Assembly (NCBI GenBank): GCA_947630785.1
Contig: CANRIW010000005.1
Span: 1-64,000 of the forward strand
Direction: 5' to 3'
From: an uncultured Oscillospiraceae bacterium
GTDB taxonomy: Bacteria; Bacillota; Clostridia; Oscillospirales; Oscillospiraceae
DNA length: 64,000 nt
Within the stretch, counting starts at the first letter, position 1. Each line of letters opens with the position of its first letter. Of this stretch, positions 16,760 to 24,353 are shown piece after piece. Under the pieces are notes generated by a model, which was given only the letters and a program-made list of their open reading frames with translations, did no database searches and was not told the DNA's origin. The translations under genes and the position numbers were made by a program.

Positions 16760-17170
16760 ATGTCATTTGGTGAGAATCTGCGGCAGGCCAGGAGGATCGC
16801 CGGGCTGCCCCAGGACGAGCTGGCGGCGGCGCTGGATGTGTCCCGGCAGGCGGTGAGCAAGTGGGAGATGGACCAGACCTGCCCCGACGTGAACAACCTG
16901 ATAAAGCTCTGCGGCCTGCTCCATGTGTCCGCCGACGAGCTGCTGGGCACCGGGACCGGCCCCGCCCCGGCGGAGGGGGCCGGGGGACCGGCGGCGCCCG
17001 TCCCCGCGCCGGACAGCGGCGCTTTAAAGGGGGCTGCCCAGCTGAACTTTATGAAGCGGGTGTTCACCATGGGCTGCGTGCTTGCGGCGGCGGGGGCGGT
17101 CCTGGCGGTCGCCGGCCTGACGGGCCTGGGGATCTCCTTCCGGAAGCGAAAAAACAAACCGAACGCGTAA
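16760..17170 (+). CDS. XRE-family regulator with C-terminal membrane anchor
   Basis: This 136-residue protein has an N-terminal Cro/CI-type helix-turn-helix at about residues 3-58 (GLPQDELAAALDVSRQAVSKWE). A Pro/Ala/Gly-rich linker of about 30 residues follows. One membrane segment lies at about 95-118, and the end is basic (RKRKNKPNA). It is therefore a membrane-tethered DNA-binding protein. ATG at 16760 is preferred over the GTG three codons earlier because AAGGAG lies 8 nt upstream. The targets are unknown. It may regulate its divergent neighbour pyrB or the CmpB-like gene, but nothing in the sequence shows this. Confidence 0.85.
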   Translation: MSFGENLRQARRIAGLPQDELAAALDVSRQAVSKWEMDQTCPDVNNLIKLCGLLHVSADELLGTGTGPAPAEGAGGPAAPVPAPDSGALKGAAQLNFMKRVFTMGCVLAAAGAVLAVAGLTGLGISFRKRKNKPNA

Positions 17171-17191
17171 TGTAAAATTTGTCTGGCATGG

Positions 17192-17248
17192 ACATCCCCC
17201 TGTTTTCCCATCCTATTTGAAAGGACGAAAAACGGGGGGATGTTTTTG
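17192..17248 (+). terminator. Terminator-like hairpin overlapping the next start codon
   Basis: ACATCCCCCTGTTTT (17192-17206) pairs with AAAACGGGGGGATGT (17229-17243) over 15 bp with one G-U. TTTTTG follows. The helix contains the ATG (17240) of the next gene, and the loop holds its possible ribosome site AAGGA. It can act both as the terminator of the XRE gene and as a translation block for the CmpB-like gene. Confidence 0.7.
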
Positions 17249-17764
17249 CGCTGGCTTTGGTACTTCATCTTATACAGCGCCATGGGCTTTCTGCTGGAGA
17301 TCACCTTCGCCCGCCTCATCGGCCACCCCAAGCGGGACAGGAAGTGCTTTCTGCTGCTGCCTCTGTGCCCGGTGTACGGCCTGGGGGCGCTGCTGATCCT
17401 GTGGACCGCCTGGCCGGGATACGGCCCGGTGTGGGTGTTTTTCGCCGGGGGGCTGGCGGCCACGGGGGCGGAGCTGCTCATGGGGCTGTTCTACCGCCAT
17501 CTTGTGGGAGTGGAGTTCTGGGACTATTCGGACTTCCCCGGCAACCTGGCGGGCCTGGTGTGTCCCCAGTTCGCCGCCGTGTGGGGGCTGCTGGCCCTGG
17601 CCCTGGTGTACCGGGTCCACCCGGTGATGGACGCCATGGCGGCGGCTATCCCGGACGCGCTGGGCCCGCCGGCGGCCATCCTGCTTCTCTGCGACGCCCT
17701 GGTGTCCTCCGCCGCCCTCCGGCGGGCCGGTACCACCGAGGTGCTGAAATGGTACGCCCCCTGA
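17240..17764 (+). CDS. Putative ABC-transporter type IV (CmpB-like) membrane protein
   Basis: This 174-residue protein of the PF06541/CmpB type has five membrane segments. The family shows an early LYSAMGFLLEITF, CFLLLPLCPVYGLGALLI, an EL-MG--YR stretch (AELLMGLFYRHLVGVEFWDYS) and a region corresponding to GN-----C-----WG (NLAGLVCPQFAAVWGL). The function is unproven despite the ABC-transporter label; no ATPase is beside it except MetN. The start at 17240 matches the family start, although it lies inside a stable hairpin and its only ribosome site (AAGGA) is 14 nt away in the loop. Confidence 0.8.
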   Translation: MFLRWLWYFILYSAMGFLLEITFARLIGHPKRDRKCFLLLPLCPVYGLGALLILWTAWPGYGPVWVFFAGGLAATGAELLMGLFYRHLVGVEFWDYSDFPGNLAGLVCPQFAAVWGLLALALVYRVHPVMDAMAAAIPDALGPPAAILLLCDALVSSAALRRAGTTEVLKWYAP

Positions 17765-17765
17765 C

Positions 17766-17795
17766 TTGACAAACCCAGCGGCAGGGTAGTAAAAT
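17766..17795 (+). promoter_or_regulatory. Promoter of metNI
   Basis: TTGACA (17766-17771), 18 nt, TAAAAT (17790-17795). The -10 overlaps an upstream in-frame ATG of metN, so translation must start further in. There is no room for a T-box or S-box leader. Confidence 0.7.
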
Positions 17796-17826
17796 GAGCC
17801 AAATCCCGAAAAAGGGGGAATGGCGC

Positions 17827-18831
17827 GTGATCGAACTGAAGCACATCTCCAAGGTGTTCCCCACCGCCGACGGCGACCTCCACGCCCTCACCGACGTGAC
17901 GCTGACCGTGAACGACGGGGACGTATACGGCATCGTGGGCATGAGCGGCGCGGGCAAGTCCACCCTGGTGCGGTGCATCAATCTGCTGGAGCGGCCCACC
18001 GGCGGCCAGGTATTGATCGACGGCGCGGACCTCTGCGCCATGGGCGAAAAGGAGCTGATCCGCACCCGGCGGTCCATCAGCATGATCTTCCAGCAGTTCA
18101 ATCTGCTCATGCAGCGCACCTGCCTGAAAAACATCACCTTCCCCATGGAAATCGCCGGGGTGAAGGGGGAGGCCGCCAGAAAGCGGGCCCTGGAGCTGCT
18201 GGACGTGGTGGGCCTGCCTGACAAGGCGGACGCCTATCCCGCCCAGCTCTCCGGCGGACAGAAGCAGCGCATCGCCATCGCCCGGGCCCTGGCCTCCAAT
18301 CCCAAGATCCTGCTGTGCGACGAGGCCACCTCCGCCCTGGACCCCAAGACCACCCGTGACATCCTGCGGCTCATCAAGGACATCAACCGCCGCCTGGGGA
18401 TCACGGTGGTGGTCATCACCCACGAGATGGCGGTGGTGGAGGAGATCTGCACCCATGTGGCCATCCTGGACCACGGCCACGTGATGGAGACCGGCACGGT
18501 GGAGGAGGTGTTCTCCAACCCCAAGACCGAGGCCGGACGGCGGCTGGTATACCCCGACCGGGTGGTCATCGACCAGCTCCCCGCCGCCAATGTGATCCGC
18601 ATCGCCTTCAACGGCGGGTCGTCCTACGAGCCCCTTATCGCGTCTCTCGCCATCGACTGCGGGGTGAAGGTAAACATCCTGGGGGCGGACACCCGCAACA
18701 TCGACGGCAGGGCCTTCGGCACCATGCTGCTGGGCCTGCCCGCCGACCCGGCGGAGGCGGCCAAAGCTGTCGCCTACATCAAGAGCCAGCCCGACGTGAC
18801 CATGGAGGAGGTGCGGGACTATCATGGGTGA
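17827..18831 (+). CDS. metN: Methionine ABC transporter ATP-binding protein
   Basis: This ATPase of the D/L-methionine importer has 334 residues. The Walker A motif is GMSGAGKST, the signature LSGGQKQR and Walker B ILLCDEATSALD. A C-terminal ACT-like NIL domain of about 85 residues (from about 250) binds methionine and inhibits transport in E. coli. GTG at 17827 (MIELKHISKVF) is chosen: an upstream in-frame ATG overlaps the promoter -10, while GGGGG lies 8 nt before the GTG. It overlaps metI by 8 nt. Confidence 0.95.
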   Translation: MIELKHISKVFPTADGDLHALTDVTLTVNDGDVYGIVGMSGAGKSTLVRCINLLERPTGGQVLIDGADLCAMGEKELIRTRRSISMIFQQFNLLMQRTCLKNITFPMEIAGVKGEAARKRALELLDVVGLPDKADAYPAQLSGGQKQRIAIARALASNPKILLCDEATSALDPKTTRDILRLIKDINRRLGITVVVITHEMAVVEEICTHVAILDHGHVMETGTVEEVFSNPKTEAGRRLVYPDRVVIDQLPAANVIRIAFNGGSSYEPLIASLAIDCGVKVNILGADTRNIDGRAFGTMLLGLPADPAEAAKAVAYIKSQPDVTMEEVRDYHG

Positions 18832-19603
18832 GTTTATCATGAACATTTTGGAGGCCCTGTTCGGGGGCGGCAAGACCACCGTGGCCCAGCAGATCGCGTA
18901 CTTACAGATGGACCTGCTCAAGGACATCTGGGAGACCTTGTACTCCACCGTGCTCGCCACCCTGTTCGCCTATGTGATCGGCCTGCCCCTGGGGGTGATT
19001 CTGGTGGCCGGCGAGCGGGACGGCGTGCGGCCCCTGCCCCGTCCCCTGATGCAGGCGCTGAACATCATCGTCAACCTGCTCCGCTCCATCCCCTTCCTGA
19101 TCCTGATGATCCTGGTCATCCCCCTGTCCCGGGTGCTGCTGGGCACCAGTGTGGGCACCGTGGCCTCCATCATCCCGCTGGTGGCGGCGGCCTTCCCCTT
19201 TGTGGCCCGGCTGGTAGAGGGCTCCCTGCGGGAGTCCGACCGGGGGGTGCTGGAGGCCGCCCAGGCTATGGGCTGCACCCCCGCCCAGATCATCTTCAAG
19301 GTGATGCTGCCTGAGGCCCTGCCCTCCCTCATCACCGGCTTTACCACCGCCTTCATCACCATCCTGAGCTACGGCGCCATGTCGGCGGCCATCGGCGGCG
19401 GCGGACTGGGCAGCCTGGCCATCAACAACGGCTACCAGCGGCGGATGACCTTCATCCTCTATGTGGCCGTGATCCTGCTGGTGATCCTGGTGCAGATCTT
19501 CCAGTCCCTGGGCGGCTGGCTGTCCGCCCGGCTGGACCGGCGAATCAACCGGGCCGCGAAAAAGACCCGGAGGCCCAGACCGGAGAAGACCGGCATCCAT
19601 TGA
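18824..19603 (+). CDS. metI: Methionine ABC transporter permease
   Basis: This permease of the methionine importer has 259 residues. Five or six membrane segments carry the MetI features: SIPFLILMILVIPLSR and the cytoplasmic coupling loop EAAQAMGCTPAQIIFKVMLPEALP, which contacts MetN. It has a charged C-terminal tail rich in Arg and Lys. It overlaps metN by 8 nt and is followed by a strong terminator. metQ is therefore transcribed separately, from its own promoter. Confidence 0.95.
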   Translation: MGEFIMNILEALFGGGKTTVAQQIAYLQMDLLKDIWETLYSTVLATLFAYVIGLPLGVILVAGERDGVRPLPRPLMQALNIIVNLLRSIPFLILMILVIPLSRVLLGTSVGTVASIIPLVAAAFPFVARLVEGSLRESDRGVLEAAQAMGCTPAQIIFKVMLPEALPSLITGFTTAFITILSYGAMSAAIGGGGLGSLAINNGYQRRMTFILYVAVILLVILVQIFQSLGGWLSARLDRRINRAAKKTRRPRPEKTGIH

Positions 19604-19609
19604 GCATAC

Positions 19610-19654
19610 GGGGCGTTCCCTGTGGAAAATGACGGGGAGCGCCCCCACTTTTTT
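19610..19654 (+). terminator. Terminator after metNI
   Basis: GGGGCGTTCCC (19610-19620) pairs with GGGGAGCGCCCC (19634-19645) over about 11 bp. CACTTTTTT follows. It separates metNI from the T-box-controlled metQ. Confidence 0.85.
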
Positions 19655-19678
19655 GCCATCCTTGTGAAAAACGACCCG

Positions 19679-19707
19679 TTGACAGCGGGGGCGGGCCGTG
19701 CTATACT
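19679..19707 (+). promoter_or_regulatory. Promoter of T-box-metQ
   Basis: TTGACA (19679-19684), 17 nt, TATACT (19702-19707). Transcription would start near 19714, just before the T-box stem I. Confidence 0.85.
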
Positions 19708-19713
19708 CAACCC

Positions 19714-19997
19714 ATCAAGTAAATAGGTTTTGCAAAGGCGATGAAGAGAAGAGTAGGCGTGGAGGTACGGCACAGAGAGCCCGGGCAGCTGGAAACGGGT
19801 ACGGAGGGCCGCGCTGAACATGGTCTCGGAGCCGCGGGGTCGAGCGGGAGAAGCGCAAGGCCGCGCCGGGGGCGCCCGTCACAGCGCGGGAGTATGTCAG
19901 TACTCTGTAAGGTCCGGATCGCGAGGTCCGGGCGAAGCAAGGTGGTACCACGAAGCGAAAGCTCTCGTCCTTGACGTTCGTCAAGGGCGTTTTTATT
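19714..19997 (+). ncRNA. T-box leader, methionine specifier
   Basis: This has the features of a T-box riboswitch. Stem I has GATGAAGAGAAGAGTA (19740 on), an AGAGAGCCC element and a specifier region GAACATGGTCTCGGAG in which ATG (19820-19822) fits a methionine codon. The conserved T-box sequence AAGGTGGTACCACG is at 19939-19952. The terminator stem CCTTGAC/GTCAAGG is followed by TTTTTATTTT (to about 19997). Uncharged tRNA-Met would favour antitermination and thus metQ expression. The interval 19604-20058 holds only this RNA, its promoter and the metNI terminator. Confidence 0.93.
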
Positions 19998-20058
19998 TTG
20001 GTGAAGTCCGCGTTTTCTGCGGTTCACATATCAGATCCCGAAAAAAGGAGTAATGAAC

Positions 20059-20961
20059 ATGAAAAAGAAAGCATTGGCCCTCCTGCTGGCCCTGACCCTG
20101 ATCCTGGCCCTGTGCGCCTGCGGCGGCCAGACCCAGACCGGCCCCGGCCCCGCCGAGAACCCCGGCACCGATGCCCCCGCCTCTGAGCCCGCCGATGCCC
20201 CCACCGAGGGCCCCGAGGAGCCCTCTGGTGAGGCCGTCACACTGAAGGTGGGCGCCACCCCCGCCCCCCACGCCGAGATCCTGGAGATCGTGAAGCCCCT
20301 CCTGGCCGAGCAGAACATCACCCTGGAGATCGTCCAGTTCAACGACTACAACACCCCCAACGACTCGGTGGAGGACGGTTCCCTGGACGCCAACTACTTC
20401 CAGCACATCACCTACATGAACGACTATAACGAGGCCAACGGCACCCATCTGGCCAGCGTTGGCGCGGTCCACTATGAGCCCTTCGGCCTGTACGCCGGCA
20501 AGACCGCCTCTGTCGACGCCCTGGCCGACGGCGCCCAGATCGCCGTGCCCAACGACGCCACCAACGAGGCCCGGGCCCTGCTGCTGCTGGAGCAGGAGGG
20601 GCTCATCAAGCTGAGAGAGGGCGCCGGCATCACCGCCACCCGGCTGGACATCGAGGAGAACCCCAAGAACCTGGAGATCGTGGAGCTGGAGGCCGCCCAG
20701 ATCCCCGCCCAGCTGGAGTCTGTCGACCTGGGCGTCATCAACGGCAACTACGCCCTTGACGCCGGCCTGAAGGTGGCCGACGCCCTGGCAGTGGAGGCCA
20801 ACGACGGCGCCGCCGCCGAGGCCTACGGCAACGTGCTGGCCGTCAAGGAGGGCCGTGAGAACGACGCGGCCATCCAGGCCCTGTATCAGGCCCTGTGCTC
20901 CGACGCGGTGAAGGAGTTCATCAACAACACCTACGAGGGCGCCGTGGTGCCCCTGTTCTGA
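20059..20961 (+). CDS. metQ: Methionine ABC transporter substrate-binding lipoprotein
   Basis: This extracytoplasmic methionine-binding lipoprotein has 300 residues. It has a signal peptide with lipobox LALC followed by ACGG (Cys at about 17), then a Thr/Pro/Ala/Glu-rich linker of about 40 residues. The NlpA/MetQ domain follows, with VGATPAPHAEILE, NYFQHITYMNDYN and GVINGNYALDAGL. The second ATG at 20059 is preferred because GGAG lies 8 nt upstream; the first is only 2 nt away. Its own T-box couples its synthesis to tRNA-Met charging. The transporter partners metNI lie directly upstream. Confidence 0.95.
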   Translation: MKKKALALLLALTLILALCACGGQTQTGPGPAENPGTDAPASEPADAPTEGPEEPSGEAVTLKVGATPAPHAEILEIVKPLLAEQNITLEIVQFNDYNTPNDSVEDGSLDANYFQHITYMNDYNEANGTHLASVGAVHYEPFGLYAGKTASVDALADGAQIAVPNDATNEARALLLLEQEGLIKLREGAGITATRLDIEENPKNLEIVELEAAQIPAQLESVDLGVINGNYALDAGLKVADALAVEANDGAAAEAYGNVLAVKEGRENDAAIQALYQALCSDAVKEFINNTYEGAVVPLF

Positions 20962-20976
20962 GCTGAAACCGCATAG

Positions 20977-21014
20977 AAAGCCGCCCTCCCCGTTATTTGG
21001 GGAGGGCGGCTTTT
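20977..21014. terminator. Bidirectional terminator between metQ and spoIIR
   Basis: AAGCCGCCCTCCCC pairs with GGGGAGGGCGGCTT around a short AT loop, with U tracts on both sides. It serves the convergent metQ and spoIIR transcripts. Confidence 0.9.
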
Positions 21015-21020
21015 CCCGTC

Positions 21021-21650
21021 TCAGAGACCCAGCTTCTCCATCAGCTGGCCCCACCACTCGACGACCTTGAATTTCAGCACATAGCCCCCGTCTCTCCCGG
21101 TGATGAGGGACACCTGATCCTCGGACAGGCCGCCCTCCAGGGCGGTTTCGGCGGCCTCCTCTGTGACGGATCCTAGGCACAGGGGAGGGAACACCACGCA
21201 CCACCAGTTATGGCCGGCCCCCTCCCCGATGACCACCCGCAGGGCCCGGTACTGTCCCGCCGGAAGGGAGAAATCGTCGTAGACCTTGGTGGGGAACCAG
21301 GCGCTTTCCATGGACACCTTCACCGGATCGCCGCAGCCCTGAGCGGTCAGGGTGTCGGCCGCGGTCTGGGCCAGCTCGCCCAGGTGGGGGAGAAGGGCGG
21401 CCTCCGCCTCCGCCTGACTGGCCGCTCCCTCCAGCCAGGGGGCCGCCTGTTCCAGCACCGCGTCCCGCACGGTGAGTTTCAGGGCCTGGTCCTCCTCCGT
21501 GTCCGAGTTGGCGATCACGTGGAGCCGCAGCACCCGGCCCGCCAGGGCGCTCCCGGCGGCGGAGGCCCAGCAGCCCGCCGTCAGGGTCAGGGCGAAGGCG
21601 ATGAGCAGGGCGGACTCCCACAGGTGGAGCCGGTTTGATGTCTTGAACAT
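21021..21650 (-). CDS. spoIIR: Stage II sporulation protein R
   Basis: SpoIIR is the forespore signal that triggers SpoIIGA-dependent processing of pro-sigma-E in the mother cell. The 209-residue protein has an N-terminal membrane/secretion segment (about 8-30). The family core LRLHVIANSDTEEDQALKL and the later ESAWFPTKVYDDFSLPAGQY are present. ATG at 21650 is taken as the start, with AGGA 11 nt upstream; a GTG three codons earlier lacks spacing. Both the ribosome site and the start lie at the 3' arm of a long hairpin with the ispE 3' end. A sigma-F-like promoter may start transcription inside that hairpin. Confidence 0.93.
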   Translation of the reverse strand: MFKTSNRLHLWESALLIAFALTLTAGCWASAAGSALAGRVLRLHVIANSDTEEDQALKLTVRDAVLEQAAPWLEGAASQAEAEAALLPHLGELAQTAADTLTAQGCGDPVKVSMESAWFPTKVYDDFSLPAGQYRALRVVIGEGAGHNWWCVVFPPLCLGSVTEEAAETALEGGLSEDQVSLITGRDGGYVLKFKVVEWWGQLMEKLGL

Positions 21651-21651
21651 A

Positions 21652-21700
21652 AAAAACACCGTCCTATGTAACGCTTGGTCACATTATGGACGGTGTTTTT
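21652..21700 (-). terminator. Hairpin between ispE and spoIIR covering the spoIIR ribosome site
   Basis: On the minus strand AAAAACACCGTCC (21700-21688) pairs perfectly over 13 bp with GGACGGTGTTTTT (21664-21652). An inner TGTGAC/GTTACA helix adds to it. The U run after the stem makes it a good terminator for the aro-ispE operon. The 3' arm contains the AGGA ribosome site of spoIIR. A sigma-F-like promoter (GTATA at 21711-21707, 15 nt, GTCCATAAT at 21691-21683) would start RNA after the 5' arm. Confidence 0.75.
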
Positions 21701-21712
21701 GGATTTTATACC

Positions 21713-22564
21713 TCAATTCAGCGTTTCGCAGAGGAAAACCTGCTGGTAACTCTCTTTCAGACGGTCATAAGCGGCCTGAGCCGCGTCCAGATCGTCGAAC
21801 AGGCCGAACACGGTGGGGCCGCTGCCCGACATGGAGGCCCCCAGGGCCCCGCAGTCGATGAGGACGGCCTTGACGGCGTCGATCTCGCTCTTGCGGCGGG
21901 GCTCCAGCACGTCCTCGAACACGTTGTAAAGGCGGCGGGCCACCCCGGCCAGGTCCCCCGCCTCCAGGGCCGCCAGCACGCCGGGGGTGTCCGGCCGGCA
22001 GACGATCTTACGCACATTCACCTTGGCAAATAACTGGGGGGTGGAGATGGGGAAGGGGGGCTTGCACAGGACCACATGGCAGTTTGGCAGGGGGGGCAGG
22101 GGGGTGAGCCGTTCCCCCCGGCCCTCCGCCAGGGCGGTGCCCCCCAGCACGCAGTAGGGCACGTCGGACCCCACCTTTTCCCCGATGGCGGCCAGCTCCC
22201 GGACGGCCAACCCCGCGCCGGCCAGTTGGTTCATGGCCTTGAGGACGGCGGCGGCGTCGGCGCTGCCTCCGGCCAGACCGGCGCACACGGGGATATGCTT
22301 TTGAATTGTTATGTCAACTTGTGGCCCCTCTCCCACGGCGTTCCGAAAGGCGGCGGCGGCCATCTGGGCCAGATTGCGCCCGTCGGCGGGGAGGTAGCGC
22401 AGATCGGAGGCCATAGCCCCCTCCCGGCCCTCGACCGGTTCCACGGTGAGGGCGTCGGCCAGGGTGACGGTCTGCATGACCATCTGCAGGTCGTGGTAGC
22501 CGTCCTCCCGCTTGCGGAGGATGTCCAGGGTCAGGTTGATCTTGGCATAGGCGGAGAGTTCCAT
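21713..22564 (-). CDS. ispE: 4-diphosphocytidyl-2-C-methyl-D-erythritol kinase
   Basis: This GHMP kinase of the MEP isoprenoid pathway phosphorylates CDP-ME. The 283-residue protein starts with YAKINLTLDILRKREDGYH and has the ATP loop PVCAGLAGGSADAAAVL (about 92-108). The C-terminal GASMSGSGPTVFGLF is the third GHMP motif. It closes the chorismate operon after aroE (13-nt gap) and is followed by a terminator-like hairpin that overlaps spoIIR. In many spore formers ispE lies near sporulation genes (for example purR/spoVG), but not in an aro operon. Confidence 0.95.
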   Translation of the reverse strand: MELSAYAKINLTLDILRKREDGYHDLQMVMQTVTLADALTVEPVEGREGAMASDLRYLPADGRNLAQMAAAAFRNAVGEGPQVDITIQKHIPVCAGLAGGSADAAAVLKAMNQLAGAGLAVRELAAIGEKVGSDVPYCVLGGTALAEGRGERLTPLPPLPNCHVVLCKPPFPISTPQLFAKVNVRKIVCRPDTPGVLAALEAGDLAGVARRLYNVFEDVLEPRRKSEIDAVKAVLIDCGALGASMSGSGPTVFGLFDDLDAAQAAYDRLKESYQQVFLCETLN

Positions 22565-22577
22565 GGGACCTCCTTTG

Positions 22578-23405
22578 TCAGTTGAGGGCGGCGCGGGCGG
22601 CGGCGGCCATCCTGGGCCGGTCCAGGGGCCGGCCCAGGAAGATCTCCAGCGCCAGCACCGCCTGCCAGACCAGCATCCCCAGGCCGTTGGAGGCGGGATG
22701 CCCCCGGAACCGGGCCTGTTTCAGCAGTTCGGTCTCCGCCGGGTGATAGATGAGGTCGAACACCCCCGCGCCCTGGGGCAGGGCGTCCAGAAAGCTGAAA
22801 TCGTTAAACTGGGAGGGGGTGTCCGCCATGCCCAGGCTGGTGCAGTTGACGATGAGGCCGCTCTGGACCGCCAGGCGGCGCAGGGTATCCAAATCGAAGG
22901 AGGCGGGGGAGAGACGGTCATCCCCGCCGCAGAGGGTCTGGGCGCGGGCCAGGTTCCGGTTGGCCACGAATACCCGCGCCGCGCCGCCGGCGGCCAGCGC
23001 CGGGACCACCGCTCTGGCGGCCCCGCCGGCCCCCAGGACCAGTACGGTTTTTTCCGCCGGGTCCATCCCGGCCTCTTTCAGAGCCTCCAGACAGCCGGGG
23101 CCGTCGGTGTTGAAGCCAATCCACTTCCCATCCCGGAGGGCCACGGTGTTGGCGGCCCCGCACCGGGCGGCGCTGTCGTCCAGTCCGTCCAGCAGGGGCA
23201 GCAGGTCCTCCTTGTGGGGCATGGTGGCGTTGAAGCCGGTGACGCCGTTTGCTTTTGCCCAGGCCAGGTAGGCGGGCAGCTCCCCCTTTTTCACCACGTG
23301 GGCGGTGTAGGGGATGTCCAGCCCCAGCGCCCGCAGCATCCCGCCGTGGAGCAGGGGGGACTTGGAGTGGAGCACCGGATCGCCGATGACCTGCAAGGCG
23401 CTCAT
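22578..23405 (-). CDS. aroE: Shikimate dehydrogenase
   Basis: This NADP-dependent enzyme reduces 3-dehydroshikimate to shikimate. The 275-residue protein has the substrate motif SKSPLLHGGML near the N terminus, NATMPHK (catalytic Lys), AANTV, the Rossmann motif GAGGAARAV, and a C-terminal GMLVWQ. ATG at 23405 overlaps the aroQ stop by 4 nt (ATGA), so translation is coupled. It is one step of the complete chorismate pathway encoded in this operon. Confidence 0.96.
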   Translation of the reverse strand: MSALQVIGDPVLHSKSPLLHGGMLRALGLDIPYTAHVVKKGELPAYLAWAKANGVTGFNATMPHKEDLLPLLDGLDDSAARCGAANTVALRDGKWIGFNTDGPGCLEALKEAGMDPAEKTVLVLGAGGAARAVVPALAAGGAARVFVANRNLARAQTLCGGDDRLSPASFDLDTLRRLAVQSGLIVNCTSLGMADTPSQFNDFSFLDALPQGAGVFDLIYHPAETELLKQARFRGHPASNGLGMLVWQAVLALEIFLGRPLDRPRMAAAARAALN

Positions 23406-23833
23406 TGGCAGCTCTCCAGGAAGTAGTCCATGGCCCGGAGATACCCGTCGAACCCCAGGCCGTAGATCTGCCCTACGCAGGCGGGGGCGGTGACGGACAC
23501 CGCCCGGAAAGGCTCCCTCTGGTCGATGTGGCTGATGTGGACCTCGAATGCGGGCACGTCCACCGCCTTCAGGGCGTCCAGGATGGCATAGCTGTAGTGG
23601 GTATACGCGCCGGGGTTGATGACGATGGCGTCGTACACCCCGTCGGCGGCGTGGATGGTATCGATGATGGCCCCCTCGTGGTTGGACTGAAAGCAATCCA
23701 CCGTAGAATCGTGGGCGGCGGCGTAGTCTTTGATGAGGGCACACAGGGCGTCGTAGCTCTGATCCCCGTAGATGCCCGGCTCCCGCTTGCCCAGCAGGTT
23801 CAGGTTGGGCCCGTTGATGACGAGAAATCTCAT
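23402..23833 (-). CDS. aroQ: 3-dehydroquinate dehydratase, type II
   Basis: This dodecameric type II enzyme removes water from 3-dehydroquinate. The 143-residue protein has NGPNLNLLGKREP and a catalytic Tyr in EPGIYG, then INPGAYTHYSYAI and FEVHISHIDQREPFR. ATG at 23833 is preferred over a GTG three codons earlier, since AAGGAG lies 8 nt upstream. It overlaps both aroK and aroE by 4 nt. Confidence 0.96.
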   Translation of the reverse strand: MRFLVINGPNLNLLGKREPGIYGDQSYDALCALIKDYAAAHDSTVDCFQSNHEGAIIDTIHAADGVYDAIVINPGAYTHYSYAILDALKAVDVPAFEVHISHIDQREPFRAVSVTAPACVGQIYGLGFDGYLRAMDYFLESCQ

Positions 23834-24339
23834 TGTCCGCACTCCTTTTCGTACAGCTCCGCGATGGCTCTGGCGGCCTCCGCCACCGTCCCGGCGTTGG
23901 GCACGGTGTGGCGGGCGTAGTTCCGGTACAGGGGTAGCCGCTGCTCATACAGCCGCCACACCCGCTCCCTGTTCACCCCGATGAGGGGCCGGCCCGAGTG
24001 GTCCTCTCCCGCGATGGCGGCGGGGTCCCGGTCCAGGAAGAAGACGGTCCCTGTGGCGGACAGGGCCTCCATGTTCTCCGGGCGGAGGACGATGCCGCCC
24101 CCGGTGGCGATGATGACGCCGTCCAGAGCGGCGGCCTGTTTGGCGGCGGCGGTCTCCATGGCCCGGAAGGCGTCCTCCCCGTCGGCGGCGAAGATGTCCG
24201 GGATGGAACGGCCGGCGGCCTCCTCCACCAGGGCGTCGGTGTCCACGGCGGGCATGGACAGCAGTTCGGACAGGGCGGCGCTGACGGAGGTCTTACCGGA
24301 GCCGGGCATACCGATCAAAACCAGGTTTTTGCGGGGCAT
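23830..24339 (-). CDS. aroK: Shikimate kinase
   Basis: This kinase phosphorylates shikimate at O3 with ATP. The 169-residue P-loop kinase has GMPGSGKTS (10-18), the substrate Asp in VDTDALVEE, ATGGGIVLRPEN and the lid region GRPLIG. ATG at 24339 follows GAGGGAG, and its stop overlaps the aroQ start by 4 nt. The reading frame is open upstream, but that part is antisense-like sequence from pheA. Confidence 0.95.
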   Translation of the reverse strand: MPRKNLVLIGMPGSGKTSVSAALSELLSMPAVDTDALVEEAAGRSIPDIFAADGEDAFRAMETAAAKQAAALDGVIIATGGGIVLRPENMEALSATGTVFFLDRDPAAIAGEDHSGRPLIGVNRERVWRLYEQRLPLYRNYARHTVPNAGTVAEAARAIAELYEKECGQ

Positions 24340-24353
24340 GGGGACTCCCTCCC

